Shown in pieces: positions 8,995 through 18,927 of a DNA stretch of 64,000 nucleotides. Origin of the DNA: Pedobacter ureilyticus (GTDB lineage: Bacteria > Bacteroidota > Bacteroidia > Sphingobacteriales > Sphingobacteriaceae); NCBI RefSeq assembly GCF_005925345.1, contig NZ_SSHJ01000001.1, positions 496,001 through 560,000 of the forward strand, read 5' to 3'. The position numbers and the translations under genes are program-made. The notes under the pieces were generated by a model, which was given only the letters and a program-made list of their open reading frames with translations, was not told the origin of the DNA and ran no database searches. How positions within the stretch are numbered: position 1 is the first letter of the stretch; each line of letters opens with the position of its first letter.

Positions 8995-10110
8995 ATGAAG
9001 CCAGAAACTACTGCTATTCACGCGGCTAACCTAGTTAAAGCAAGTACAGGAGATGTTACTTCTCCAATTCATCTTTCTACAACTTATTTTAGAGGCGAAG
9101 ATGGTGGCTATCCTGGTGGCCACATGTACAGTAGGGTAAGCAATCCAAACCGTTCTGCTTTAGAAAAAGTAATTACCGAATTAGAAGGTGGTGCCGATAC
9201 CTGCGCATTTTCGTCGGGAAATACAGCTGGTATGGCTATTTTCCAGGCCTTAAAGCCAGGCAGCCATATCATTGCGCCAGACGATATGTATTGGGGTTTC
9301 AAAAAGCAACTGCTAACCATTTTCGCAGATACCTTAACTTTTGATTTTGTTGATTTAACCGAATTAGATAAAGTTGAAAGTTACGTAAAATCTAATACCG
9401 TACTACTTTGGGTAGAAACGCCATCCAATCCGCTTTTAAAGATTTGTGATATTGAAGCATTAGGTAAAATTGCGAAAAAGCATCAACTAATTTTTGCAGT
9501 GGATAGCACTTTTGCATCGCCAATTCTACAAAATCCAATTGTTTTAGGTGCTGATATTGTGATGCATTCTACCACCAAATACATTGGCGGACATAGCGAT
9601 GTTTTAGGTGGATCGTTAACCTTTGCAGCCAAAGACGAGTTTTTTGACAAGGTTAAAAACATACAAGAAACAGGTGGTGCGGTTCCGTCTCCTTTTGATT
9701 GTTTTTTATTGCTAAGAAGTATTAAAACTTTGGCTTACCGCATAAAAGGGCATTGCGAAAATGCGGAGAAACTGGCAAATTATTTAGTTGGCCATTCTAA
9801 AGTAGAAGCTGTTTATTATCCTGGCTTGCCTTCGCATCCGCAACATGAAATTGTGAAAAAACAAATGCGTGGTTTTGGTGGCATGCTTTCTATTTTAACC
9901 AAAGGGGATGCCGAATTTGCTAGAAAAGTAGTGAACAGTGTGAAAGTTTTTAGTCAAGCCACGAGCTTGGGCGGTGTAGAAAGTTTGATTGAACACCGTG
10001 CTTCTGTAGAAGGACCGACTACCAAAACCCCACAAAACTTAATTCGTATTTCTGTGGGTTTAGAACATATTGATGATTTAATTACAGATTTAGAGCAAGC
10101 ATTGGGATAA
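8995..10110 (+). CDS. Cys/Met metabolism PLP enzyme (cystathionine gamma-synthase/lyase type)
   Basis: A 371-residue fold-type I PLP enzyme of the trans-sulfuration family. The N-terminal THPETTAIHA-type start reads KPETTAIHA; the PLP-phosphate region is SSGNTAGM; D170 in AVDSTFASP should contact the pyridine nitrogen; and the Schiff-base lysine is K195 in HSTTKYIGGHSDVLGG. The C-terminus SLGGVESLIEHRAS and RISVGLEHIDDLI is typical of cystathionine synthases and lyases. Motifs cannot safely separate gamma-synthase from gamma- or beta-lyase. It lies convergent with cysM and in the same neighbourhood as metY-metX-hom, so it probably serves trans-sulfuration between cysteine and homocysteine. 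Confidence 0.92.
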   Translation: MKPETTAIHAANLVKASTGDVTSPIHLSTTYFRGEDGGYPGGHMYSRVSNPNRSALEKVITELEGGADTCAFSSGNTAGMAIFQALKPGSHIIAPDDMYWGFKKQLLTIFADTLTFDFVDLTELDKVESYVKSNTVLLWVETPSNPLLKICDIEALGKIAKKHQLIFAVDSTFASPILQNPIVLGADIVMHSTTKYIGGHSDVLGGSLTFAAKDEFFDKVKNIQETGGAVPSPFDCFLLLRSIKTLAYRIKGHCENAEKLANYLVGHSKVEAVYYPGLPSHPQHEIVKKQMRGFGGMLSILTKGDAEFARKVVNSVKVFSQATSLGGVESLIEHRASVEGPTTKTPQNLIRISVGLEHIDDLITDLEQALG

Positions 10111-10147
10111 ATTAAAAGCAGAAAATTAAAAGTAGTGTTAAGCTAAT

Positions 10148-10216
10148 CGTCATGCCCAACTCGATTGGGGATGGGAATGCGCTCACTTTAAGATTCCCGC
10201 CTACGCGGGAATGACG
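10148..10216. repeat. REP-like palindrome between convergent genes
   Basis: A short intergenic element bounded by CGTCAT (10148) and ATGACG (to 10216) with an inner hairpin of ATTCCCGC-CTAC-GCGGGAAT (10193-10212). It resembles the widespread extragenic palindromes of the type CGTCATTCCCGC. It lies between two convergent genes and could end transcription from both sides, but there is no T-run. Confidence 0.65.
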
Positions 10217-10275
10217 GTAAGTTTTTTAGTCCCTTTCAATTCCAAAATAATTCCAATTGAACGACGGCTTGAAGT

Positions 10276-11148
10276 TTACCCAAACAAATCGCTACTCAGG
10301 TACCGATCTCCCCTATCACAAGTAATAAACACAATTAATCCGCTCTCCAGTTCTTCGGCTAACTGCAAAGCGCAATGTAAAGCTCCACCGCTACTCATCC
10401 CTGCAAATATCCCCTCTTTTTTTGCCAATGCTCTAGCTGCTAAAGTTGCATCGTGTTGAGACACATCCATAATTCTGTCTACTCTCTCAGGTTCGTAAAT
10501 TTTTGGCAAATATTCTACAGGCCAGCGGCGAATACCTGGAATAGAAGACTCTTCTGTTGGTTGGCAACCCACAATTTGAACATCTGGATTCATCTCTTTC
10601 AAATATCTAGAATTCCCCATAATGCTACCTGTAGTGCCCATGCTACTTACAAAGTGTGTGATTTTCCCGTTGGTATCATTCCAAATTTCTGGGCCAGTAG
10701 TATGGTAATGGGCTAAATAATTATCAGGATTGGCAAATTGGTTTAGCAGAAAATAACCAGGTTGCGTTCCCTTTTCTTCTGCATAATCTCTACAAACTTC
10801 AATAGAATCTAGTAAGGTAACTTTAGCGCCAAAGGCTTCCATTGTTAAAGTGCGTTCTCTTGTAGAACTCGATGGCATTACCAACTCAATTTCAATTCCA
10901 TAAATCGAAGCAATCATCGCTAAGGCAATGCCAGTATTTCCACTTGTAGCCTCAATAAGCTTGGTGTTTTTGTCTACTTCTCCACGCTCCATAGCACTGC
11001 GGATCATGTTTAAAGCCGCCCTGTCTTTCACGCTTCCACCCGGATTATTACCTTCTAGCTTGGCATAAATTTTAACGTTAGGATTGGTATTCAAATATCT
11101 GATTTCTGCCAATGGCGTATTGCCAATGCAATCTATAATGGTTTTCAT
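10276..11148 (-). CDS. cysM: Cysteine synthase B-type (O-acetylserine sulfhydrylase)
   Basis: PLP enzyme of 290 residues that makes cysteine from O-acetylserine and sulfide (CysM types also use thiosulfate). It shows IGNTPL at the N-terminus, the PLP lysine K41 in NPGGSVKDRAALNM, the substrate loop EATSGNTGIALA, the phosphate-binding SSMGTTGS, and GMSSGGA near the C-terminus. The length is that of CysM rather than the longer CysK. The next gene upstream on the same strand is a serine acetyltransferase, 75 bp away, so the two steps of cysteine synthesis lie together and are probably co-transcribed. Confidence 0.93.
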   Translation of the reverse strand: MKTIIDCIGNTPLAEIRYLNTNPNVKIYAKLEGNNPGGSVKDRAALNMIRSAMERGEVDKNTKLIEATSGNTGIALAMIASIYGIEIELVMPSSSTRERTLTMEAFGAKVTLLDSIEVCRDYAEEKGTQPGYFLLNQFANPDNYLAHYHTTGPEIWNDTNGKITHFVSSMGTTGSIMGNSRYLKEMNPDVQIVGCQPTEESSIPGIRRWPVEYLPKIYEPERVDRIMDVSQHDATLAARALAKKEGIFAGMSSGGALHCALQLAEELESGLIVFITCDRGDRYLSSDLFG

Positions 11149-11222
11149 GTCTTTTTATAATTTCACAGATTTAAAGATTTCACAGTATAATTTATTACAG
11201 TCTAACTATTGACTATTAACCA

Positions 11223-12029
11223 TCAACTATTTTTCTCCTTAATTTTAATTTCGGCCTGATGGTAAACCGTAGATCCTTCGGGAATGCTCTTAGTTAGCCA
11301 AACATTACCTCCAATTACACTATGGTTTCCAATAAAAGTTTCTCCACCCAAAATGGTTGCACCAGAGTAAATAATTACATGATTACCAATAGTGGGATGT
11401 CTTTTGATATTTCGCTGTCCTTTATCTACACTTAATGCGCCCAAAGTAACACCTTGATACAATTTCACATGGTTACCAATTACCGTAGTTTCTCCAATTA
11501 CCAATCCCGTCCCGTGGTCAATATATAAATATTCTCCAATTTCTGCTGCCGGATGAATGTCTATTCCAGTTACCGTGTGTGCATGTTCGGTAATGATACG
11601 CGGAATGTGCGGCACCTCTAACAAATGTAGCTCATGCGCAAAGCGATACATGGCCACAGCAAAAAAACCAGGATAGCACCTGATAATTTCAAATTCACTT
11701 TGTGCTGCAGGATCTCCCTGAACCAGCGCAACCAAATCTGTATTTAACTTGCGGTACACATCGGGCAATCTATCAAAAAAAGCATCTGCAATATCTTTAT
11801 TTAGTGCTTTGTTTGGTGACTTTGTAGATTTCAGTATCTGTTGTAATTCTTCCTTCAATTCAAAGAAAACACCCTTCAATACTTCTTGATTATAATTGGT
11901 AGACGCTCCTCTTTCCGGGAAAATAAGGTTCAATAAAGATTGCGCCCAGTTTGCAATCGTTTGATTAGAAGGCACAACCTGTTGTTGATTTTGGCGTTGG
12001 ATAATGCTATTTAGGAATGCTGTATTCAA
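11223..12029 (-). CDS. cysE: Serine O-acetyltransferase
   Basis: A 268-residue acyltransferase that makes O-acetylserine for CysM. The N-terminal half is helical, the usual SAT domain. The C-terminal half (about 150-255) is a left-handed beta helix with hexapeptide repeats: IDIHPAAEIGEYLYIDHGTG, VIGETTVIGNHVKLYQGVTLG and IIYSGATILGGETFIGNHS. The His residues of IDIHP and IDHGTG match the catalytic ones of the family. It is longer at the N-terminus than E. coli CysE, as in the plant/Bacteroidota type. It is divergent from the riboswitch-led metY operon, with about 670 bp between the coding starts. Confidence 0.92.
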   Translation of the reverse strand: MNTAFLNSIIQRQNQQQVVPSNQTIANWAQSLLNLIFPERGASTNYNQEVLKGVFFELKEELQQILKSTKSPNKALNKDIADAFFDRLPDVYRKLNTDLVALVQGDPAAQSEFEIIRCYPGFFAVAMYRFAHELHLLEVPHIPRIITEHAHTVTGIDIHPAAEIGEYLYIDHGTGLVIGETTVIGNHVKLYQGVTLGALSVDKGQRNIKRHPTIGNHVIIYSGATILGGETFIGNHSVIGGNVWLTKSIPEGSTVYHQAEIKIKEKNS

Positions 12030-12236
12030 AATCTAAAAAAATATATAGTAAGTCTACAAAGTTAGTATTTTATTCATTCAAGAATACGCTGATATATCAT
12101 TCAAATATCTTTTTTGCCACAAATCCCACAGATATTTAATAAGCCATATTAAAATTAAAATCAATCTGTATATCTGTGGCTATACAAACAAAAAACAACT
12201 GAAAATCAAATATTTAATTATTTTTCAGAATTTTAT

Positions 12237-12268
12237 TTTGTATTAAAATAAAAAACGCCCTATATTTG
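12237..12268 (+). promoter_or_regulatory. Bacteroidota-type promoter of metY operon
   Basis: TTTG at 12237-12240 and TATATTTG at 12261-12268 with a 20 bp spacer, an exact fit to the Bacteroidota -33/-7 consensus (TTTG, TAnnTTTG). Transcription should begin about 7 bp downstream, leaving about 40 nt before the riboswitch aptamer. Confidence 0.78.
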
Positions 12269-12314
12269 AAACATTATTTGGAACACCAAGTAAAAGTCAA
12301 TTACCTAACGGTTG

Positions 12315-12429
12315 TTGATTTATAAAGAAGTGGCGAGAGACAGGCTCATAGACCCACTGGCAACCCTCAAAAAGAGAAGGTGCCAATTCCTGACCAAATT
12401 GCATGGTGCATTTTGGAAATATAAATTAA
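12315..12429 (+). promoter_or_regulatory. SAM riboswitch (S-box / SAM-I clan)
   Basis: The conserved aptamer core is readable: GGCGAGAGACAGGCTCATAG, then CACTGGCAACCCTC, then GAAGGTGCCAATTCCTG (about 12331-12392), matching the S-box pattern GGCAACC...GGTGCCAATTCC. A following hairpin (CCAAA-T-TGCA / TGCA-T-TTTGG, 12394-12416) can serve as P4. A 10 bp P1 pairs 12315-12324 with 12420-12429. It stands before metY, metX and hom, the classical target set. No terminator with a T-run follows. Instead P1 ends four bases before the ATG of a leader ORF, so control is more likely at translation initiation of that ORF. Confidence 0.9.
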
Positions 12430-12433
12430 TAAG

Positions 12434-12565
12434 ATGAAACTAATTAATTCTATTTCAAGAAACTCGTTTCCCGAGCAGGTCGGCAAAAATTTTATTTATA
12501 CTCCATTTATTGGCAATTGCTGTAGCATGCAATTGATGATGTGTATGTGCATTCGCATGTACTAA
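12434..12565 (+). CDS. Cys/Met-rich 43-aa leader peptide of metY operon
   Basis: ATG at 12434 to TAA at 12563-12565. The N-terminal two thirds are ordinary (…NSFPEQVGKN…), and the last 15 residues are CCSMQLMMCMCIRMY-like, with Cys at 29, 30, 37 and 39 and Met at 32, 35, 36, 38 and 42. Such a cluster is far beyond chance and uses exactly the products of this pathway. It lies in the 5' leader between the SAM riboswitch and metY. I infer a regulatory leader peptide whose translation senses charged Cys/Met tRNA. The flanking segments 12469-12479 and 12613-12627 can pair across it. No mature protein function is expected. Confidence 0.7.
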   Translation: MKLINSISRNSFPEQVGKNFIYTPFIGNCCSMQLMMCMCIRMY

Positions 12566-12638
12566 ACTCAAAAATCTTCCATTTTACATTTATTCAAATG
12601 AACTCGGAAGGTCCTGCTAAAACGGGATACGCCAATAA

Positions 12639-13997
<1,359 letters not shown>

Positions 13998-14024
13998 TAG
14001 TTTTCAGTCAGCAACCTTACAATC

Positions 14025-14038
14025 CCGATAGCTATCGG
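14025..14038. repeat. Palindrome CCGATAGCTATCGG between metY and metX
   Basis: Perfect 14 bp palindrome in the 56 bp spacer between two operon genes. It has the look of a dispersed short extragenic repeat; I infer this from its perfect symmetry and from general knowledge of such palindromes in this phylum. Only one copy was noticed here. Confidence 0.5.
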
Positions 14039-14053
14039 AACCAGTTTTTAAAC

Positions 14054-15106
14054 ATGTCTAACACCTATAAATACCCTAAAATATTTAAGCTAGAAAGCGG
14101 CAAAAAACTCCGCAATCTGGAAATTGCGTATCAAACTTATGGCAAATTAAATGCTGCGAAAGATAATGTGATTTGGGCTTGCCATGCCTTAACAGCCAAT
14201 GCCGATGTATTAGATTGGTGGAAAGGCTTATTTGGCACTAAAAATTTGTTCAATCCAGAGGAACACTTTATTGTATGCGCAAATGTTTTGGGATCCAATT
14301 ATGGCACTACCAGTCCTTTAAGTGTAAACCCGGTAACTGGCCAACCCTATTACCTAGCTTTCCCTGAGTTTACCATTAGAGATTTGGCTTCCTTACATCA
14401 AATACTAGCAGATTATTTGGGTATTAAAACAGTTAAAACGCTAATTGGTGGCTCATTAGGTGGACAACAAGCCTTGGAATGGTCTATTACGGGCAAAACC
14501 GAAATCGAAAACTTGATTTTAGTAGCAACTAATGCAGCACACTCACCATGGGGAATTGCCTTTAATGAAAGTCAGCGTTTAGCTATAGCTACAGATAGAA
14601 CTTTCTTCGCCAACAAACCTGATGGTGGCTTAAAGGGACTGAAAACTGCAAGAAGCATCGCTTTGCTTTCGTACCGAACTTACGAAGCTTACAATGAAAC
14701 GCAATTGGAAAGTGTAAACGATAAAGTGACCGATTTCAGAGCCTCGTCTTACCAAAACTACCAAGGCGAAAAATTGTGTAAACGCTTTAATGCCTACAGT
14801 TATTGGTATTTAAGCAAAGCAATGGATAGCCATAACGTGGGCAGAGGCAGAAAAAGCATAGCTGAAGCTTTAAAGTTAGTAAAAGCAAACACGCTTGTTA
14901 TAGGCATTGAGAATGATGTACTCTTCCCTATTAGCGAGCAACAATTTTTAGCAAAACATATTGAAGATGCACAATTTGCCAGCATTAAATGCGCTTACGG
15001 CCACGACGGATTTTTAATAGAAACCGATAAGTTAACGAACATTATTGGTAATTTCTTAAAAGAAAGTAGAAACAAAAAAATAATTAAACTGCAACATACT
15101 GCTTAA
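14054..15106 (+). CDS. metX: Homoserine O-acetyltransferase
   Basis: A 350-residue alpha/beta-hydrolase enzyme that acylates homoserine for MetY. Catalytic Ser S134 is in LIGGSLGGQQALEW; the acid is in IGIENDVLFP; the catalytic His is in CAYGHDGFLIE. The oxyanion region is ACHALTANADVLDWW. The family includes acetyl- and succinyl-transferases; acetyl is preferred here because MetY-type sulfhydrylases use the acetyl ester, which is inference from context. Second gene of the operon, 56 bp after metY. Confidence 0.95.
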   Translation: MSNTYKYPKIFKLESGKKLRNLEIAYQTYGKLNAAKDNVIWACHALTANADVLDWWKGLFGTKNLFNPEEHFIVCANVLGSNYGTTSPLSVNPVTGQPYYLAFPEFTIRDLASLHQILADYLGIKTVKTLIGGSLGGQQALEWSITGKTEIENLILVATNAAHSPWGIAFNESQRLAIATDRTFFANKPDGGLKGLKTARSIALLSYRTYEAYNETQLESVNDKVTDFRASSYQNYQGEKLCKRFNAYSYWYLSKAMDSHNVGRGRKSIAEALKLVKANTLVIGIENDVLFPISEQQFLAKHIEDAQFASIKCAYGHDGFLIETDKLTNIIGNFLKESRNKKIIKLQHTA

Positions 15107-15131
15107 AGTTAAAAGTAGAAAGTTAAAAGTA
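15107..15131 (+). repeat. Short direct repeat AGTTAAAAGTA in metX-hom spacer
   Basis: AGTTAAAAGTAGAA at 15107-15120 is followed directly by AGTTAAAAGTA at 15121-15131. The rest of the 115 bp spacer holds further low-complexity near-repeats (CGCAAT...CGCAAAACTCAATACGCAA). A similar TTAAAAG-type pair follows the gene ending at 10110. Probably slippage-derived; no function seen. Confidence 0.55.
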
Positions 15132-15221
15132 AAAAAATAGCAAAAAACGTTATGCGTTAGAGGTATACCGCAATTCGCAAAACTCAATACGCAATACGCT
15201 TATCGCAATACTAAATAAAAC

Positions 15222-16463
15222 ATGAGCAAGAAACTTAAAATAGGATTATTTGGATTTGGAGTAGTTGGCCAAGGTCTTCATGATATCATCAAAGGACAAA
15301 ACCTAAACTTAGAAATCGTTAAAATAGCGATTAAAAACCCAGAAAAGAGAAGAACTTTAGATGCACATCTTTTTACCACTTCACACGATGAGATTTTAAA
15401 CAACCCAGAAATAAATACCATAGTAGAGCTTATTGACGATGCCGATGCGGCTTATACAATCACCAAAAAAGCATTGAGCAATGGAAAAAACGTAGTATCA
15501 GCCAATAAAAAAATGATTGCTACACACTTAGAAGAGCTCGTACATTTACAAGAACAACACGGCACCTCGCTGCTGTACGAAGGTGCAGTTTGCGGCAGTA
15601 TTCCTATCATCAGAAACTTAGAAGAATACTACGACAACGAATTATTGCATGGCATTAGCGGTATTTTTAACGGTTCTTCCAACTACATTCTTTCTAAAAT
15701 ATTTAACGAAGGCGCCAGTTACGAATCTGCCTTAAAAGAAGCACAAGATTTAGGCTTTGCAGAAACCAACCCAATTTTAGATGTAGGCGGCTACGACCCT
15801 AAATTCAAATTGACCATTGCTACGGCACATGCTTACGGTCTGTTCCTAAACCCTGATCATATTTTGAACATCGGTATACAAAACCTAAGCGATGCAGATA
15901 TTCAATATGCAAAAGAGAAAAATTATAAAATCAAATTAGTACCAACTACCAGAAAAATCAGCACCAAACAGGTCATCACTTTTGTACTACCAAAGTTTGT
16001 AAAAGCCGATGATTTTCTTTACAACGTAGAAAACGAATACAATGGGGTAACCGTACAAGCTGCCTTTGCCGACAAGCAATTCTTCTTTGGAAAAGGTGCT
16101 GGTGGCCACCCTACTGGCGCCGCCGTACTTTCGGACATTGCAGCATTGCGCTACGACTATCGTTACGAATACAAAAAATACAAGCAGCAAAATGGTTTAA
16201 TACATACCGATAAAGTGAGTTTAGAGGTTTACCTACGTTACCAACACGAATACACGGTAGAGAAACTACAAATCGAAAATATTTCGGAGCGTTTTTCACG
16301 TAACGATTACAAATACGTAATTGGAAGCGTAAGCTTAAAAAACCTTTTGGAGCACAAAGATATCTTGGTAAATAAAGATGTTTTTATTGCCCAAACGGGG
16401 AAAATTAGCTATAGCGAACAAGATATTAAGGCCATAGCCGAAGAAGGAGAATTAGTAAATTAA
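15222..16463 (+). CDS. hom: Homoserine dehydrogenase
   Basis: A 413-residue NAD(P)H-dependent reductase that turns aspartate semialdehyde into homoserine, the substrate of MetX. The N-terminal Rossmann motif is GLFGFGVVGQGLHDI. VSANKKMIATH holds the conserved Lys, GAVCGSIPIIRNLEEYY follows, and NGSSNYILSKI and EAQDLGFAETNPILDVGGYD match the catalytic domain (the conserved DxxGxD-type signature reads DVGGYD). About 80 C-terminal residues may form a small ACT-like regulatory unit. It ends the operon and is followed by a strong terminator at 16492. Confidence 0.93.
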   Translation: MSKKLKIGLFGFGVVGQGLHDIIKGQNLNLEIVKIAIKNPEKRRTLDAHLFTTSHDEILNNPEINTIVELIDDADAAYTITKKALSNGKNVVSANKKMIATHLEELVHLQEQHGTSLLYEGAVCGSIPIIRNLEEYYDNELLHGISGIFNGSSNYILSKIFNEGASYESALKEAQDLGFAETNPILDVGGYDPKFKLTIATAHAYGLFLNPDHILNIGIQNLSDADIQYAKEKNYKIKLVPTTRKISTKQVITFVLPKFVKADDFLYNVENEYNGVTVQAAFADKQFFFGKGAGGHPTGAAVLSDIAALRYDYRYEYKKYKQQNGLIHTDKVSLEVYLRYQHEYTVEKLQIENISERFSRNDYKYVIGSVSLKNLLEHKDILVNKDVFIAQTGKISYSEQDIKAIAEEGELVN

Positions 16464-16491
16464 ATTTTTATATTGTTTTGTTTTGATGGTA

Positions 16492-16528
16492 AAATGCCCG
16501 GATGGATATCTGGGCATTTACTTTTTTT
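16492..16528 (+). terminator. Terminator of metY-metX-hom operon
   Basis: Stem AAATGCCCGGAT / ATCTGGGCATTT (12 pairs with one wobble), GGAT loop, followed by CTTTTTTT, 28 bp after the hom stop codon. Confidence 0.9.
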
Positions 16529-16665
16529 AAGCTTGGCTACAGATACACAGATGTTTTCTTATTCTATATTAAGCGATATGTTAGCATCATTTCAAAAACT
16601 TTCATCATTACTTTAAGCTATTAAACTCATACTAATTTATTAACCCGTGCAGCTTTGGCTAAAAC

Positions 16666-18462
16666 CTATCTCGTTACCGTTCCGCCAATCTTCAAATAAT
16701 CATTAAGCGAAAACTGCAACTCTTTATCGTTATAGCCAAAAAAGTACATTCTTAAAATTAATTTTTGGTTGGCTTTTATGTTTTGCAAATTTTTATAGCC
16801 CGACAAATAGATTGTAGACTGTGGAGTACCTTTTTCATTTACTGGCAATAATGGAAAATCGTAATTAGTAATTTCGTTAAACGTTTTGCCTCCATTTATA
16901 CTATAATGCCACTTAGTTTTTACCGTTTCGTCTAAGTTCTTAGCTAGTTTCAAATCAATGCTGCCGATATTTAATTTATAGCCCTCAGCTGGCAAAAGTT
17001 CAACTTCTATAAACTGTTCTCGCTCTATTGCACTCGTTTTTACCTTAGTTGGCCTTAACGCCTTTAACAATACCTTGCCTTCACCTCGGTTTTCGAGCTG
17101 TAGGCCTTTGCCAGGTCTTAAAGCAGCAGCGCCTATGCCTGTTTCTATAAAACTAGGTTCAATTTTCGTATCGGTAATGGGGCTTTTTTTCAAATCAAAT
17201 GTTAAAACATCTTTAGTAATGGTTAAGGGATATAAATCTACAGGAGAATCAGAAAGTTTTGCGTTCCTAAAGTTCTTGATACGATGGAAAGTCATCATAT
17301 TAGCATCGTGATACCGAGCACCATACCAAGATGTCCTACTTACCAAAATAATATCATCGCCTTCAAATTGCCAATCGGCATACTGAAAACCAAACACATC
17401 CCAAGTGTTTAATGGCGTACCCGTATTCCATTTCACAATGTGATATTTCTCTTCCCAGTTTTTTAAATCTTTTGACGAATACAGTGCCAATAAATTACGT
17501 TGATGCCAATTACCATTAAACGATTCGGTAGAGGTTTTATCAAAATTTGTGATCTTGTTTACCGCAGTCCAATAACTTTTCGATAAAGAATCGTAACGGA
17601 TAGTAAACTTGGTTTCTGCCCCTGGAAACAGTACATATTCTGACGGTTTGTTTTCAAAAGAAACCTTCTTCCCATCATCAGAAACAGAAATTACAGCTGC
17701 AACTTCGTGACGAGGCTTTCCTGCTGCCGAACCTTCTAGTTCGTATTTTTGACCTTTACCTAACCAAGTTTCCAAACGCATAAAATCTACCAATTTTCCG
17801 TTGGGCGCAACTACCAAATTACCTTCCAGCCAATTTGCTCTTTTTGCGTTAATCCAATTTTCATCAAACCTTATTGAGTTAGATCTTGTCCAGCTCGTAG
17901 CTTTCAACAAATCGGCACCTACAGGTGCAGAAATTACCAATGCATGAAAATCACGACTTTTTTCGTCGCCAAGTGTTTCTTCGTAAGCACGCCAAATGCG
18001 ACCATTATGCACCACTACTGGCACAGGAGCAGTATGGTAATTTCCTTTAAATAAAACGCCAGAGTGCTCATCCAGGCTTTCGGTCCAGGTTTTACCGCCA
18101 TCTGTAGATTTATGAATAATCACATCGCCAAACGATTTGCTGGTTCCCATCACATATAAAGCGCCATTATGCACAAAAAGCCCGCCCCAATGGCCAATAT
18201 CAATTTTTGTTACAAATTGCCAAGTCAATCCCTTATCTGTGCTTTTATGAATACCAATTCCCTTGGGCATATCTTGCGAAGCAACATAGCTACCATCAGG
18301 TAAAATTGCAATACTGGGCGAGTAGATTTTATCTTTAAAGGGATCTTTGCTTTGCGCCACAACTATTCCCGGAAATTTCACTTGGGCAAACAACGGCCCT
18401 GTTGCAAAAATTAACATTACCAGCGCTTTAATCAGCCGCCTCGAAGCAAAATTATGTTTCAT
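16666..18462 (-). CDS. Secreted sialidase-like beta-propeller protein
   Basis: About 598 residues from the Met at 18462, chosen because it gives a proper signal peptide (MKHNFASRRLIKALVMLIF, cleavage near LFAQ). The reading frame is open eight codons further. The N-terminal two thirds hold Asp-box motifs of the BNR/sialidase fold (HKSTDKGLTW, HKSTDGGKTW) and strands typical of a six-bladed propeller. The C-terminal 150 residues (from about 460) are beta-rich and may form an accessory domain. The family includes exo-sialidases and other glycosidases. The catalytic Arg triad and Tyr/Glu pair of true sialidases cannot be confirmed by eye, so the substrate is open. It is flanked by unrelated genes. 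Confidence 0.75.
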   Translation of the reverse strand: MKHNFASRRLIKALVMLIFATGPLFAQVKFPGIVVAQSKDPFKDKIYSPSIAILPDGSYVASQDMPKGIGIHKSTDKGLTWQFVTKIDIGHWGGLFVHNGALYVMGTSKSFGDVIIHKSTDGGKTWTESLDEHSGVLFKGNYHTAPVPVVVHNGRIWRAYEETLGDEKSRDFHALVISAPVGADLLKATSWTRSNSIRFDENWINAKRANWLEGNLVVAPNGKLVDFMRLETWLGKGQKYELEGSAAGKPRHEVAAVISVSDDGKKVSFENKPSEYVLFPGAETKFTIRYDSLSKSYWTAVNKITNFDKTSTESFNGNWHQRNLLALYSSKDLKNWEEKYHIVKWNTGTPLNTWDVFGFQYADWQFEGDDIILVSRTSWYGARYHDANMMTFHRIKNFRNAKLSDSPVDLYPLTITKDVLTFDLKKSPITDTKIEPSFIETGIGAAALRPGKGLQLENRGEGKVLLKALRPTKVKTSAIEREQFIEVELLPAEGYKLNIGSIDLKLAKNLDETVKTKWHYSINGGKTFNEITNYDFPLLPVNEKGTPQSTIYLSGYKNLQNIKANQKLILRMYFFGYNDKELQFSLNDYLKIGGTVTR

Positions 18463-18861
18463 ACAATTTACATTGGTTAGTAACAAATATAGCTATAGAC
18501 CAAGCACTAATAGTTGTTCAATATTGCCCTATCAAGATAAGATTTTAGCATCATTAGCTTTTTGAAGAGCCATAACACTACAGCTATTATCCGAAAGTCT
18601 GGCTATTCGCTACAACTCCTCGCCTGCGTTGTACTTGGCTGTGGGGTTTCCGCTACTATCCAGTCTATTTAACCTAAGTTATTGCTATAAAACAACCATT
18701 TGGTCAAGCCTTATTTCTACCATAGCGTAGCCAATACCTATTTCAACATTACTTACAGGTGCTTAACTTCGTCTCAAGCAACTTTTCAACCCAAAATATC
18801 TCTCTACTTCGCTACGCTAGGATCTAGATGATGGTGCGCAATACCCTTCTGCGCATTAAAC
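18463..18861. other. Intergenic stretch, no gene seen
   Basis: About 400 bp between two minus-strand genes. It has a higher density of CGCTAC/GCTACG strings than the surrounding DNA and a TGCGCA...TGCGCA pair near 18835-18856. No credible ORF; possibly remains of extragenic repeats. Confidence 0.4.
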
Positions 18862-18895
18862 AAAAAAAGCTCCGCAAGTAAATCCTGCGAAGCTT
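18862..18895 (-). terminator. Terminator of the 2-oxoacid dehydrogenase E2 gene
   Basis: Read on the minus strand: a 12-pair stem AAGCTTCGCAGG / CTTGCGGAGCTT with an ATTTA loop, followed by a T-run, 33 bp after the stop codon at 18928. Confidence 0.9.
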
Positions 18896-18927
18896 AAAAT
18901 TCAATTCATATTACCCTAAGAGAAGTC

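Noticed and set aside
16666..18462. Assignment as a true sialidase
   Set aside because: Asp-box motifs show the fold, but the catalytic Arg triad and Tyr/Glu could not be confirmed, so only sialidase-like is stated.
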